Source: Drechslerella dactyloides | Taxonomy: Eukaryota; Ascomycota; Orbiliomycetes; Orbiliales; Orbiliaceae | NCBI GenBank assembly: GCA_020064725.1 | Contig: JAGTWJ010000001.1 | Coordinates: forward strand, 5,766,001-5,830,000 | Direction: 5' to 3' | DNA: 64,000 nucleotides | Shown: in pieces, positions 23,598 through 34,663 of the stretch | Layout: each line of letters opens with the position of its first letter | Numbering within the stretch: position 1 is the first letter of the stretch | Program-made: the position numbers and the translations under genes | Notes under the pieces: model-generated | Databases searched by the model: none | Seen by the model: only the letters and a program-made list of their open reading frames with translations | Told to the model about the DNA's origin: nothing

Positions 23598-25276
23598 CTA
23601 TTCAGCGCCCAGAGCATGCAATGCTAATCTAAGTTGCTTGACTGCAGTTGGCACATCATCAAAATTCAAAGCCGAGTCAGCCCACCTTATGCATTTGTGC
23701 GCTTCTTTTATTGCAGCAGGATCCTCGTCTGGATCTGCTAGTCTCCTCTGTGGAGGAGCTGCGACTGGCGGTGCCCGTCCAAAGGGTGATGGCTGCGCAT
23801 AGGCTTGCCGCTGAGGGGCCTGTGGGGCTGCCGCTGGTGGTGGGGTGTAATAATATCCCGGCCCCGGACTCATCTGGTGAGGAGGTGCAGTCGGAGGCTG
23901 CTGGTCATGGCTAAGCCAGTGAGGTGAGGGTCCCCCAAATAGCGGATCCGAGCCAGATGCCACCCCGACGCCAACTCCCGCTCCTGTAGAAGCTGCAGCT
24001 CCGGAGTAAAAGCTATCCAACCCGGGAGGAGGCGGAGGGGGAGCTATCGGCGAGAATTTCGGTGGTATATGAGGTGCTGATGGCGGTGCCGATGGCGGCA
24101 TTGATGGCGGCGCTGATGGACCAACGGGCGGAGACAAAGGTCCGGGCGGAGACAAAGGTCCAGGCGGAGGTATAGGTCCAGGCGGGAACGACGATGGTGC
24201 GGATGGCAGGCTTGGAGGAGCGGATGGTAGATCGAGGAGCGACGGGCCGACAGAGGTCTCGTGTGCGTATGGAGCTGGCGGGAAATAGCCAGCAGAGGGA
24301 GGCTGTGTGGGAAAGCTTTCAGCGGTGGACATTGTTTCTGTTCGACTGGGCAGATGTGCAACCGGGCGAAGAGGTGCCTCGGTTTCGGGCGGAGAAGGAA
24401 AAGAAGGCGGAACAAGAGGCGGCGGCGGCACGTTGTTTGGCGTCATTATCCTGCTCGGGTGAAGTGACTCGTCTGCCGCTGAGATGCGAGCCATCGATCG
24501 CTCTAAACTTTCTGCCTCGTCCACCGCGTCTTCGACCGTTGGCGCCGGTGGATGTGGCGAGACGGGTGATACCGGCGATACCTCTTGGTGTGGTCTCGGA
24601 ACATTTGTATCTGTAAAGACTGGAGGGACGTCTTCCTCCGGCGCTTCTTCTATCGGTGGGTTAGGATCCTCTCCAGCTTTCAGAGCTTTCAGTATCCGCG
24701 CTGCACTGTATTTCGCAAAGGTGATTTTCTTGGATACTTCGGGGTCAAGCTCCCCAAAGACCCGTAGGAGTTCGAGGAAGATCGAAGCAGCCATAAACGT
24801 TTCCGCCGTCTGTCTACAAGATATCTCAGCCATTGTAAGAATTTGTATAATTCCAGTCAGAACTCCTTACTTGGTACACTTCCTGGCATTCTGTGCATTT
24901 TCAGCATTGCTGAAGATTTTATTCGCAAACTGTTCCACGTAGACCTTTCCAACGACGTCGTCCGCGACAGCCTCGTGATCTGATAGTTCTGCTCTCCGCT
25001 GTACTTATGCGCAGGCTCGTCTCAGCGACACCCAACCTCTCCGCTATCGTATCGTGGCGGCCCAGTAGAAGACGCGCGTACCTGTTCTAGTGTATCCATG
25101 ACCTGACCTGTGTATGTCATCCCTTCGGCACTCTTCGTCAGACCCTTCGCGAGGGCTTGCTGGACTGTGTAGACATAGCAAAAGTACGAGATAACTGGGT
25201 CGGCCTTCTCCATCTGGTGGGCTTTGACGATGAAGGGCGCCACCACCTTCAGCGATGGGGGTATATCGGACGCCAT
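23598..25276 (-). CDS. vta1: Vta1, ESCRT-III/Vps4 regulator
   Basis: Exons are 25276-25082, 24998-24871 and 24813-23598, giving 512 aa with all phases matching. Vta1 binds and activates the AAA ATPase Vps4 to recycle ESCRT-III at multivesicular endosomes. The N-terminal tandem MIT-like region is plain: SDIPPSLKVVAPFI, KADPVISYFCYVYTVQQAL and, across the splices, FANKIFSNAENAQNARKCT then QTAETFMAASIFLELLRVFG. Residues about 170-440 are a Pro/Ser/Gly-rich linker with a short tandem repeat (PPGPLSPPGPLSPPVGPSAP) and many PSAP/PSAPP-like words, a late-domain type motif that could bind ESCRT-I. The C-terminal Vta1 domain is IKEAHKCIRWADSALNFDD then AVKQLRLALHAL, the Vps4-binding dimerisation helices. 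It is divergent from U2AF65. Confidence 0.93.
24100..24200 (-). repeat. GGTCCxGGCGG(AGA) minisatellite in Vta1 linker
   Basis: Short tandem copies of a unit near CGGAGACAAAGGTCCGGG encode repeated PPGPLS in the Vta1 linker. An adjacent block of GATGGCGG(T/C)GC units encodes repeated PPSAP. Both are in frame and so compatible with the protein. Confidence 0.6.
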
Positions 25277-25773
25277 GGCGGGCGACAGGATTGGCTGAGG
25301 GTCGAAGCAGTTCCGCGATGGTAAAGGGCGTCAGGTATATCGTTAACGAACGTTGAACTTCGAGGCGGTTGTCAGCGCCGAGAGATATCCTGGCAGTCGA
25401 TGTCTGCTGCCGGCTAATGAGAACGTGGGGCTCGGCGCATGGGTTGAGGACACTCGGAGCCGCGTACGTGGAGGTGGCTAGTGGCTAGTGGCTAGTGCGC
25501 ATTTCTGGAGCACCGCCACACAATATCTTTTCGCGAACGCATCGAGGCGACAGGCCACACTCGTAAACTTCCACCCGACAGATCATAACATTTCAACCTC
25601 GAACGCTCCTGGTCAACAATCCCCCTTCATCGCTCGCCCGAACGCAATCAAGGTCACTCGCTACCCCGATACCTTGCGACTAGCCTGCGACTGTCCTACC
25701 TAGTCCTACTTCGAGCCGACCCGACAAAACTGCTCCTGGCACGCGTCTGCTACCACACATCAGAGTCGTCACG
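25277..25773. promoter_or_regulatory. shared divergent promoter of Vta1 and U2AF65
   Basis: A 497-bp spacer between two divergent starts. It contains three head-to-tail copies of GTGGCTA (about 25475-25497). An ACGCGT hexamer lies at 25741-25746, 28 bp before the U2AF65 ATG. Confidence 0.5.
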
Positions 25774-28190
25774 ATGAACGGCAGCGACAGCTACAGAGGT
25801 AAGACCGAGATACAAACCTTCTTCCCGGGCAAGTGTGGAGCCCTCCATCTTATCCATTCCTTTTGGCGTCTGATTTGTAAAGGCCATCCGAGCCAGCAAG
25901 AAAGCCAGCGAGATACCTTTCTACACCAGATCCTTTCCGTACACTTGCAAAATATGACTTCAAGAAGAGCCGTACCGCATCTCGTCTTCCGAAGACAGCC
26001 ACATGGCTATCCGTAATCGCGACCTTACATCCATAGGCGCCGCGATTATCTGCATTCGGCCTTATTCTGGAATCTGCTCCTTCCCTGCGGTTCAGTCGTC
26101 GCCTTTGCCGATATCCATTGCCTTGCAGACATGTCATCTCGGACGCGGATCGGACTTGTGTCGCGCTTGAACCAAAGGGTTGGAGCTGGGGAAATGGGGG
26201 TCAGCAACGGCTGTGGATGCTACCACTAACATACTAACCACGTCCGAAACCATAAAGCGAGTACAAATACTTACCTCTCGGGCCCTCTGGTTCTTTTATC
26301 ATTTAGATTCCCGCCACGGCTACTCTTCCCGCAGGGAACGTGACCGCGATGGACACCGCGAAAGGGACCGTGATCGAGGAGAAAGGCATGGTGGGGAAGG
26401 ATCGGAATACCATGTAGGTCGTCCAAGCTACTTGATCTCGTGTGTCCGCTTCGACGCTAATTCAATCGAACTCAGTCTTCTAGACACGGCGAACGCTCTG
26501 AACGGGGAGATCGCGGAGACCGCGGCGAGCGAAGGGAGCGTGGAGAACGTGGCGACCGAGCAGACCGAGAACACCGCAGCGAAAGACGCCGATCCCGCTC
26601 GCCCTACACTTCCCGCGACAACCGAGCCTCCGCCAGGGCTGCTGCTCCCGCTGCCGCCGCTCCCGCTGATGACTATTATAGTAGCCGGGATTTCCGCGAT
26701 CGAGAGCGGGAGCGGGAGCATGCCCGTGGCGAAAGAGACATAGGCCGGGATAGACGCGACAGAGACCGCCGTGGAGACGAAGATAGACGCCGACCCGCCC
26801 GAGAGCCACGAGGCGACGCAGGACGTGATCGAAGGGAACGCCGAGAAGATGTATCTATGGGCGGAATGGAGGAGGCCAGGCAGCCACGCCGAAGCCCGAG
26901 TCCTCCCAAAGTCAAAGAACCTACACCAGATTTGACCGATACCATCCCCATCACCGAGCGAAAGCGACGGTTGACGATGTGGGATATCAAGCCCCCTGGC
27001 TATGAAAGCGTCACTGCAGAGCAAGCTAAGCTCTCTGGCATGTTCCCACTCCCCGGCGCTCCTCGACAAACCACTCTCGATCCATCTCGCATGGCTGCCT
27101 TTGTCAATCCACCCAAGGAAGGCAATACCCAACAGCCGACCGCCCTCAAGCCATCGAATTCTCGCCAGGCGAAGCGCCTCCTCTGCGAAAGCCTACCTCC
27201 GATGTGCACTGAAGAATCGATATATACTTTTTTCTCCGGATTCCTCAAAGCCCTCAATGCTGTCGATCCAGAGAGTGAGCCCGTTGTCACCATATACTTG
27301 AACCCCACCGGCACCATGGCCATGATCGAATTCCGAACCACCGCATACGCAACTCTCTGCCTCGCTTTTGACGGGATTGAATTCGATGACACAGGTGTCA
27401 AAGTCAAACTCTCACGTCCAAAAGATTACATCATCCCACAATACTCTGAAAGCGGAGAAAGCCATTCCGAAGAGATCGCATCCCACGTCCCAGATTCGAT
27501 AAACAAGATCTGCGTTTCTAACATTCCTATTCACCTTGCCGATAACCAAGTGATCGAGCTTCTCCAAACCTTTGGCAAGTTGAAATCTTTCTTCCTTATC
27601 AAGGACAGAGAGATGGACGAGTCGAAGGGCGTGGCGTTCTGCGAATATGCAGACCCAAACATTGCCGAAATTGCCATTGAAGGGCTTAATGGGCTCGATA
27701 TCAATGAGCAGTTACTCAGTGTTAAGCGCGCCTCCATCGGAGTTAAGCAGTCCGCCGGCGCTGAGGCTGGTATTCCAGCGATGACTGTCATTGCAGCTAC
27801 CACGAGTGCCGAGATGGAAGGAGGAAGAGTCTTGCAGCTACTAAACATGGTTACTGCGGACGAATTGCTCGATCAAGAGGAATACGAGGGTACGAAATCC
27901 AATTATGTCTCTGGAGTATTGCAATGATTACTGATCTATAACTTCTTGCAGAAATCTTGGAGGACGTTACAGACGAATGCACTAAGTTCGGCCCGATCAT
28001 CGATATCAAGATTCCTCGCCCGAGCGGTAACCAGCGCGCGGCCGCCGGGGTCGGTAAGATATATGTTCGATTCGAAGCTCACGATTCTGCCGAGGGAGCG
28101 TTGAAAGCGCTTGCTGGCAGGAAATTTGCGGACAGAACCGTGATTGTGAGCTACTTCAGTGAAGAGAACTACGATGTTGGTGCCTGGTAG
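25774..28190 (+). CDS. U2AF large subunit (U2AF65), splicing factor
   Basis: Exons are 25774-25798, 26307-26413, 26476-27889 and 27952-28190, giving 594 aa. U2AF65 binds the polypyrimidine tract at 3' splice sites and recruits U2 snRNP. Order of parts: an N-terminal Arg/Asp/Glu/Ser-rich RS-like domain (residues about 8-180); the U2AF35-binding ligand motif KRRLTMWDIKPPG near 207 with its key Trp; RRM1 from about 276 (AKRLLCESLPP...); RRM2 from about 387 (INKICVSNIPIHLADNQVIE, LIKDREMDESKGVAFCEY); and a C-terminal UHM from about 515 (EEILEDVTDECTKFGPIIDI, GKIYVRFEAHDSAEGALKAL) that would bind SF1. The RS domain is confirmed by the second splice, where exon 3 begins SSRHGERSERGDR. The first intron of 508 nt is much longer than others here. 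Confidence 0.95.
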
Positions 28191-28677
28191 AGACGTTGAA
28201 ATGCTTATAGTTGATGAGGGATACGCAGATATACGATATGGCTAGGTGAAGGTGGAAGTGTGTAATTAACAATTATTTTCTCGACTTTGTGTTAGTAACC
28301 AATTTCTAATATGACTTTTTATCCTACTGGAGATTTTGCAGTAAACGAGGGTTGTCTCGCGAGCCAGACTGCCGTACTTTAGGCGGCGAAGTACAAGGGG
28401 TCGTAAAAATGATCAGATCAGAGATATTCCATAAAGGAGACTTTTTAGTTACGTATAATATAATTACGAGTCTCAAGAACAACTTAGTGCTATGTCTCGA
28501 TTGAAAGAAAAACTACGCCTTGAATGTAACACCATTCCCGAACCGAACATTGGAAAAACCTCGCGAGCCGAATTAAGTATGAATTCGTGAAAAAGGTCGT
28601 TCTACCACCTGATAGAGTATATATATGACACGGTCGAAAAGTAAGAAGAGAAATGAAAAATGCCGAATATTACGCGC
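28191..28677. other. spacer between convergent genes
   Basis: AT-rich 3' flank of U2AF65 and RPS13. Contains ordinary UTR-like sequence; no gene. Confidence 0.5.
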
Positions 28678-29503
28678 TTAAGCACCCAACATGGCGCTGG
28701 CAGTGGCGGATTCGCTGTGCAGACACGTCAGTATCAAGCTCCACAACAGAGGCGCAATGCCTGGGGCTGGGCGACATACTATTTCCATGTGGGTGGCATA
28801 ACGCCAACGGTCTTGTAGTACCGGCTCAGACGGTGGATCCGGGACTCGATGAGAATCAGACGGAACTTTCCATCCTTATCCTTGCGGTTCTTCTCAAGAT
28901 GCTTGCGGACGGCAACAGCCTATATAACAGCATTCGAGTTAGCATCTATTCAATCGAGCATTCCCCAGTCAACACGGTGGGGAGAAGTGTGCGCAGGTTA
29001 TGGGAGTTCACGCGCTGAGGGCTAGTCGTTACCTTCTTGATAAGCATGTGCAGGTCCTCTGGGATTTCCGGAGCGAGGCCTGATGCGATAAAAAAATCTC
29101 TTTGTCAGTCTAAAGACCATACAAAGGCTTTGCTGTAATTTCCCTGTCCCTCATGATACTGAGGGAAGGCTCATGGAATGGTGAATGTACCGTTCGACTT
29201 CAAGATCCGAAGAATCTTGTTACCTGCATGCATCCACAATGTCAGCGTCTCGTCCTGTCTTTCTCTAGTCCACTTATTCAGAGTTTCCGCGCTTTACTTA
29301 CCAGTAACGACCTTGACCTGAGCGACACCATGGCTGTCACGGAGAATGACACCGATCTGAGAGGGGGTAGCACCCTTACGGGCGAGCTTGCAGATCTGGT
29401 CGACGATTTGATCTGGGGGCGTCTTGAACCAGGTCGGGGCGGTACGCGAGTAAGGGATCGCGGACGAGGATATACCCTTTCCGTTGGAGTGAAGGCGACC
29501 CAT
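28678..29503 (-). CDS. rps13: 40S ribosomal protein uS15 (RPS13)
   Basis: Five exons: 29503-29302, 29223-29191 (33 nt), 29079-29033 (47 nt), 28919-28780 and 28714-28678. They give 152 aa, essentially the family length of 151. This is a small-subunit structural protein that contacts 18S rRNA. Exon 1 reads MGRLHSNGKGISSSAIPYSR and GATPSQIGVILRDSHGVAQV. The micro-exon gives GNKILRILKSNG, exon 3 LAPEIPEDLHMLIKK, exon 4 AVAVRKHLEKNRKDKDGKF then LILIESRIHRLSRYYK and MPPTWK, and exon 5 YESATASAMLGA. All junctions use canonical donors (GTAAGT, GTACAT, GTAACG, GTATGT). Some intron-rich fungal ribosomal genes carry snoRNAs in introns; the introns here are too short for a clear one. Confidence 0.96.
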
Positions 29504-30793
29504 TGTGAATTAGATGTCGGGAGGTATGGAGATGATTAGGTGGTGTCGAGGGTTGTCGCGTGGGGAGGTTGTCGATGTCGGTTCGTGATGGTCAAAGCTA
29601 TGGTTGGAGTTTTCGAGATTGAAATTTTAGGTGGAGGCTACGTGCTGGGCGTGTGTTGTGGCGGATGTGGCGGTGCGGGAAGGGTTATCGATTAGGGCTA
29701 TTTAATGTGGCGGTGCTATAGGGAGGAACTTTTTTCTCTTGCCCAGTATGCGATGCGATGGACTTCGACCAATCCAATCCACGCCGCACCTTACAACGTC
29801 AACCAGCTCTTTCGACGCGATGATGCAGACCTTTACGAGAGTCAACATATCGGTTTGAACCGCATATCGACCGGCGACCATACTTAGAGGCTCATCTCCT
29901 GATGCTGTGTGGCTTCAACAGCCATGGCAGCAATGGATTAGGATTTGTACACAGAACAGTAGGCAACCAGCCGCCTGTTCACGGAATTGGGATATTAGAA
30001 GCCAGTGGATATGCGATGTACATTACACTACCAGGAAGGCGTTCCTGTAGTCAAATAGTGAGTATACAATCCTGTTCCCTGGCAGCCCATCGGCGATTGG
30101 CAGATGTTTGAATATGATGATACAGCACATTTGTGGCACCTCTTGCGGGATAACTGTTGGAAGCTGGATATTCTCTTACGAGATGTCCTCAAATAATTAT
30201 TCCTTCAGTTATATGAGCGAACTGGACTTCTGATATTTCAAACTATGGCCATCATATATGTCCCGTTCAAATTTCATGCTCTCTTCATTTGAAGGGAAGC
30301 ATTCATAACGAACAGCAACAGCATGGCTAACATATATAATGCGAAAGGTTTAGATAGAAATGCAACATTCTCGTAGCGAGATACTGGGATTCAATCCTGC
30401 TAAACATGGTCCCAACTCTTTGAGACGGCGAACGTCTTATATTCTCACGTGCCCACCGCGCCCCCATTCTTGATGTCGATGTCGCCATTCCTGGCCCTTG
30501 CTCCTACTGGCCAACCGAACGGCCAAGCCCCCCGCTATACGCTGGGCGGGTGCCTCCACACTCGCATCATAACATAACGGCGCCAGTTCATTTCACAACC
30601 AGTCGCACAATATGGTGTAGCCACATTTCGCAGGGTGGCCCAAATGCTTAAAACTGCATACCATGGGAGCGATCACCCTTGAGAAATCGATCGGATCTCG
30701 CTATTCTAATCATCCGCGGGCTTTCACTGATATCGGTCCCTTCACGCTGTTACCGCTTACTTACGACCCGTCGTTACTTTGCTCTCCTTCGCG
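29504..30793. other. divergent intergenic region
   Basis: Between RPS13 (-) and the Cys-rich membrane protein (+). The first 200 bp hold the RPS13 promoter, with TTAGGG at 29692-29697 next to AGGGTTATCGATTAGGGCTA. The rest shows nothing recognisable. Confidence 0.5.
29680..29700 (-). promoter_or_regulatory. TTAGGG-type element upstream of RPS13
   Basis: On the RPS13 strand the sequence reads TAGCCCTAATCGATAACCCT, about 190 bp before the ATG. TTAGGG/AACCCT words are known Tbf1-type sites in ribosomal-protein promoters of several ascomycetes; its use here is inferred. Confidence 0.35.
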
Positions 30794-31913
30794 ATGAGCT
30801 GCCTACACCGACGCCGACTCTTCGCTAATGTTCTTATGATCGTGTTTCTTTGTGCGACATGCCAAGCCGCGCCGTACAACCAGATTTGGGCGACCTATCC
30901 GCCGTTGATAACCACCCCCACCTCACCAGCTTCTTGCTCGTCGACCGAGTTCTCGAAAGCCTCTTCTGGTGGACCGGAAATCGAGTGTACCGTATATTAC
31001 AAGCAATGTTTCGGTCATAATCGAGCATGCTGTCCGCGGGGATATCGCCAGGTTCCTGCGACAGCCATTCAACCGCTGTTGGCCCCAGGCGCATGTCCGG
31101 ACGGTTACGACCCCGCAAAGTACCAGCACTCTAGTTCTAGAGGAGAGATTGTGAAATGCTGCTGCCCGAGGTGTGCTTGAGCTCTTTCATTATATCCCAG
31201 CTGTAGAACTTGTAATTCAACTTTGATTTGAATATTCAACTACCCGCTTGCCCATAAAAACTATCGTATACTCACGATACAGACGTAGACCCTTAACAAT
31301 ATCGACGACCCGACCCAACATCGTCCTCTGCGTATCAACTGGCTCGTCGATTCCCATAGCTGAAGTCACGCCCTCGGCTCTACCTCTTGTCGTCGCGGTA
31401 CCGAGCTTTATAATTGCAAGGAGGGATATCGAAGCCTCTAGTGCATCAGCGTCCACTTCGATAGCATTTGCGCAGCAGACCGAAGGAGCTGCCAACGGCC
31501 GCTCGCCGCATGATGTCGGTCTAAAGATAGGGATCTCACTTGCAGTCATCGTGCCTGTGATTGCTGTGATGGCATTCCTATGCAGGGTCTTCATCATCAT
31601 ACCCAAGCAAAGGTTGGTATATATTGAGTCCGGAAATTTCGAGCTGCCTGCTTCGCCTCGACGGAGGGTGTCGCGGACGACTGCAGCACGCAATCGCTGT
31701 AATGACGACGATAGCATCCTGGACCCGCCGCCGCCGTATCTTGCAAACGAAGCTGAGGCGCCCCCGCCGGGAATCGATGCGCCCATAGTGGGGAGGACGG
31801 ACGCGACTGCAACTTCTCCGAGCTACACACCAAATATGGATACATCACCAGGCGATATTCATGATCATGGGCAAGGAAACCATACAGCTGATATCCGCCA
31901 AACCGCGAGTTGA
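30794..31913 (+). CDS. cysteine-rich ectodomain, single-pass membrane protein
   Basis: Two exons, 30794-31170 and 31283-31913, giving 335 aa. The start is the ATG reading MSCLHRRRLF, followed by a signal-peptide core (NVLMIVFLCATCQA). The ectodomain has closely spaced cysteines: PASCSST, IECTVYYKQC, NRACCPRG, GACPDGY and a triplet VKCCCPR just before the splice. After a Ser/Thr-rich stalk comes a transmembrane helix (IGISLAVIVPVIAVMAFLC), then a cytosolic tail with basic SPRRRVSRTT and Pro-rich DPPPPYLANEAEAPPP. The PPPPY word could bind a WW domain. The donor is GTGTGC, weaker than usual; without the splice exon 1 alone would be a 128-aa secreted protein. No family recognised. Confidence 0.55.
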
Positions 31914-32163
31914 TACCATTCTGCTTGGCTTTTTGCTTCTCTTTCTAATTCTCACGAATACATGTCTTTATGTCATCCTTTTGCTCTTTTTTCATGATGA
32001 AGGTTGCGCAATTGCTAGTGCTCTTAATGTATAATGCCTAAAGTCCTAACTTCGAATTCGTTTTTCTAGCCAATTAGCGTCCTCTTGTCAAATTTAATCA
32101 CATATGCTAACGATGGGATATCCCGGTGTACTAATTATAATACGGAAGCTAGGTATGTGTATC

Positions 32164-33369
32164 CTACTCCGAGAGAACCAGCAGTCCGAACGACAACCGC
32201 ATCGCCATCCTTTCAACCTTCGCTCTCTCGGTCCCCAGTTCGGAGACAGTCTGGAAATTCCGCCCAATCCACTCTTTATCTCTTTCATCGCTCTCGTCAA
32301 ACATGCCCCTTCCCGCAATAATTTCCTCGTATACTTCCCAGTTCGCCAGGCGTCCCGGTCTGGCGAGTTCCACAATAAGGCTCTCGCGCAGCCACCGCTC
32401 CTTCGGTCTCCATGCGTCTCTGTAAAGCGGTGCCTCTTGTGTATTCAACCATCTCAGTATAGACGTGACGTAGTGGTAGTACAAGTACCTCATATCCGGT
32501 CTAAACGACGACTTGAATTCCAGAACAGTATTGTGGAGATCCGCGTACGAAATTTCCATACCCCTAAGCTTCGTCTTGGCCAGCCACGGCTTCATGAGAA
32601 CAAGCTTGAGCTTGATGCTTGCGTCCGGGTCAAAGGTGCTTCGAATTCCACTGGGTGCTGATTCATCGATGCAGACGCCAGCAGACGTTATCGTATGCGT
32701 CCCATCGGCGCAGGTTATAACCCGCCATTTGGATCCTAGCTTCCTCTGCACCGCCCGCCATTCACCCTGCTCGGCCGTTCTGTCGCCATATAGTGTCGGA
32801 TGGTCCAGTTCATTGCCACCCTCAGCAGACGCAGGAATGATCGCAAAGTCGCCACGTGTGAGCAGCTCGGCGACACATTTAGCGAGGATGAGGCCGTTAG
32901 AGAGCGAATGTATGTGGCTGCTACCTTCGTCCTCGCTTCCAAACAAGTATCCGATCGGGTCTGGATCCACGTATGTCGGGATGATGTGTATTGAGTCGAT
33001 AAGTTCCGGGGGAAGGTATTGTTTGAAAACCGGACACCACGTGTAGTTGCGCGAGCTAGGTTTGGCGGCGTTGTAAACTGTGATGAGAGCGTTTGAAAAA
33101 TCCGCAGAGCTCGAGTAAACCACGGATGAAAGCGTGTCCACGGAGGATGTTGATTTTCGAGATCCATTGGTGGTAGAATTTTCGGAACGGTCGATATCAC
33201 TGGAGGGAGGCGTGGGAAGCGCTGAATTATATGAATGGGAGACCGAACCAAAGAGAGGGGGTATCCGAATCCCGCTTTGAAAGATCGAACAAGCCAAATT
33301 TCTGCGATTGTAGGTGCCCATTGCTGCGATATCGACGAATGTACGAGTGTCAAAGGATGCTGGAGCCAT
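32164..33369 (-). CDS. fungal HNH-nuclease-like protein, probably degenerate
   Basis: One uninterrupted frame of 401 aa from an ATG at 33369. Residues about 110-180 resemble the HNH_2 region of many fungal proteins: Cys112 in TWCPVFKQYLP, then IDSIHIIP with His128 in the place of the usual AAHIVP, then HSLSNGLILAKCVAELLTRGDF, where family members normally read NGLLLxxxIHxLFDxG. The Asn158 position is kept, but the last histidine of the HNH triad appears replaced (Cys/Val/Ala/Glu around 165-168). Metal-dependent cleavage may therefore be lost. The C-terminal half (LVLMKPWLAKTKLRGMEISY and SFRPDMRYLYYHYVTSILRW) also matches the arrangement I recall in these proteins. Function unknown; often found as expanded families in fungi. 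Confidence 0.6.
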   Translation of the reverse strand: MAPASFDTRTFVDIAAMGTYNRRNLACSIFQSGIRIPPLFGSVSHSYNSALPTPPSSDIDRSENSTTNGSRKSTSSVDTLSSVVYSSSADFSNALITVYNAAKPSSRNYTWCPVFKQYLPPELIDSIHIIPTYVDPDPIGYLFGSEDEGSSHIHSLSNGLILAKCVAELLTRGDFAIIPASAEGGNELDHPTLYGDRTAEQGEWRAVQRKLGSKWRVITCADGTHTITSAGVCIDESAPSGIRSTFDPDASIKLKLVLMKPWLAKTKLRGMEISYADLHNTVLEFKSSFRPDMRYLYYHYVTSILRWLNTQEAPLYRDAWRPKERWLRESLIVELARPGRLANWEVYEEIIAGRGMFDESDERDKEWIGRNFQTVSELGTERAKVERMAMRLSFGLLVLSE

Positions 33370-34663
33370 GGTCGCAAATGCAATGCACGTATTTGTCCGG
33401 TTTTATAGAGCGGGGTAGAGTTTAACCACGTTGCTGAGGCCCACGTGCACGCTGATCGCTGATCAGATACGAGCAATATTTGGGTAAATAACGTGTTAAC
33501 AGCACGCCAGATACATGGCCAGATGGCTTCTGCTGTTTGTTCAAGATTCCAAAACCTACGTACGCACACGTGTGTAAATGAATGGACCGCCACCAAGTGT
33601 CCCGATACTTACCTACACGTTTTGTCCGGACACGTGGAGAGTGAGTTTATAACTAGCGGAAACCACACGATTCGTGCGCGAGATACTCAGACAGAACAGA
33701 TATCTACTAGTGGCTAGTGCTCGAATAAGGTAGATGCCGATATTATCAATATATCCATGGATCCATATCTACAGATTGACAATTGCTTTGCCCATGTTCG
33801 TGCTATATATAGCCCGCTGTAAAGGTTCGGACTGAGCACTTGCTTCATAAGATCTTGTGCAATAGTTTCTCGGGTCAGAAGATCTTAGGATCCTTCCCAA
33901 TGCGTGTCATAGCTGCGAGCAATCATCTGACTTGCACCGATCAAATTAAGAGATCGCGTGCAGTGAGGTGGTGGTTAGTTATATCGTCGGCTGCGTATTG
34001 GCAAAGCTCGCTGTGGGTGTTGTTGTTTGGCACGTAGTAATTTGTCGTCGCACAGAGAAATTTATATCAACTTTAGTTTGAGGGTAATCGAGATGGCTGT
34101 ATTAATACTGTATCTGCATGCTATGCAAAATATATTCGATGTTTTCTAGCTTGCATGGGCGAATGTATAACTTCTTGCAGGGGAATCAGACTCTGGATTT
34201 AGTACGCCGGCTCTATGTGGATTTGGGCAGGAAGCCTTGAAAGACATCTCGAGAGTGTACTACTCCAGCGCTAGGTCAAGGGGTCTATCGTCAATTTCAG
34301 TCGAAATGTACTGTTCGCAAGTCAAACGCAGATGCTCTGGAAAGGTCACTCTCATTGAGTTCCCGTTGTTTGGCGTTGCATGTTGTATTTTTTGCGTTGC
34401 CGTCGACGCCGAACCTTGCGCCTTTGGCATCTTGCTTGTTTTCGCACGCGTGCGCCGAGAAGTACACAAACGCGAACCGCGGTATCGCAAGCCGTTTCAG
34501 TCAGGGTCAAAACTCCAGGCTACTGCGACGCTAGCTAGGTCCTAAACGGCGACCTATCTTCAAGCAGACCGCCAGCATGCTCCTAGCCCGCTGAACCGAG
34601 TCATTGCCGGTACTGGCTATCAGCTGGCTACCACTACAACTTCACTCATCATCAGATCGTACG
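33370..34663. other. intergenic region upstream of FAN1
   Basis: Between divergent HNH-like (-) and FAN1 (+). An ACGCGT hexamer lies at 34446-34451, about 215 bp before the FAN1 ATG. The word CTAGTGGCTAGTG at about 33707 echoes the triplicated unit near 25480. No gene seen. Confidence 0.45.

Noticed and set aside
26428..27132. 234-codon minus frame antisense to U2AF65
   Set aside because: Explained by the Arg-rich RS domain on the other strand.
32736..33596. 286-codon minus-strand frame
   Set aside because: Overlaps the HNH-like gene in another frame on the same strand; its content is not protein-like.
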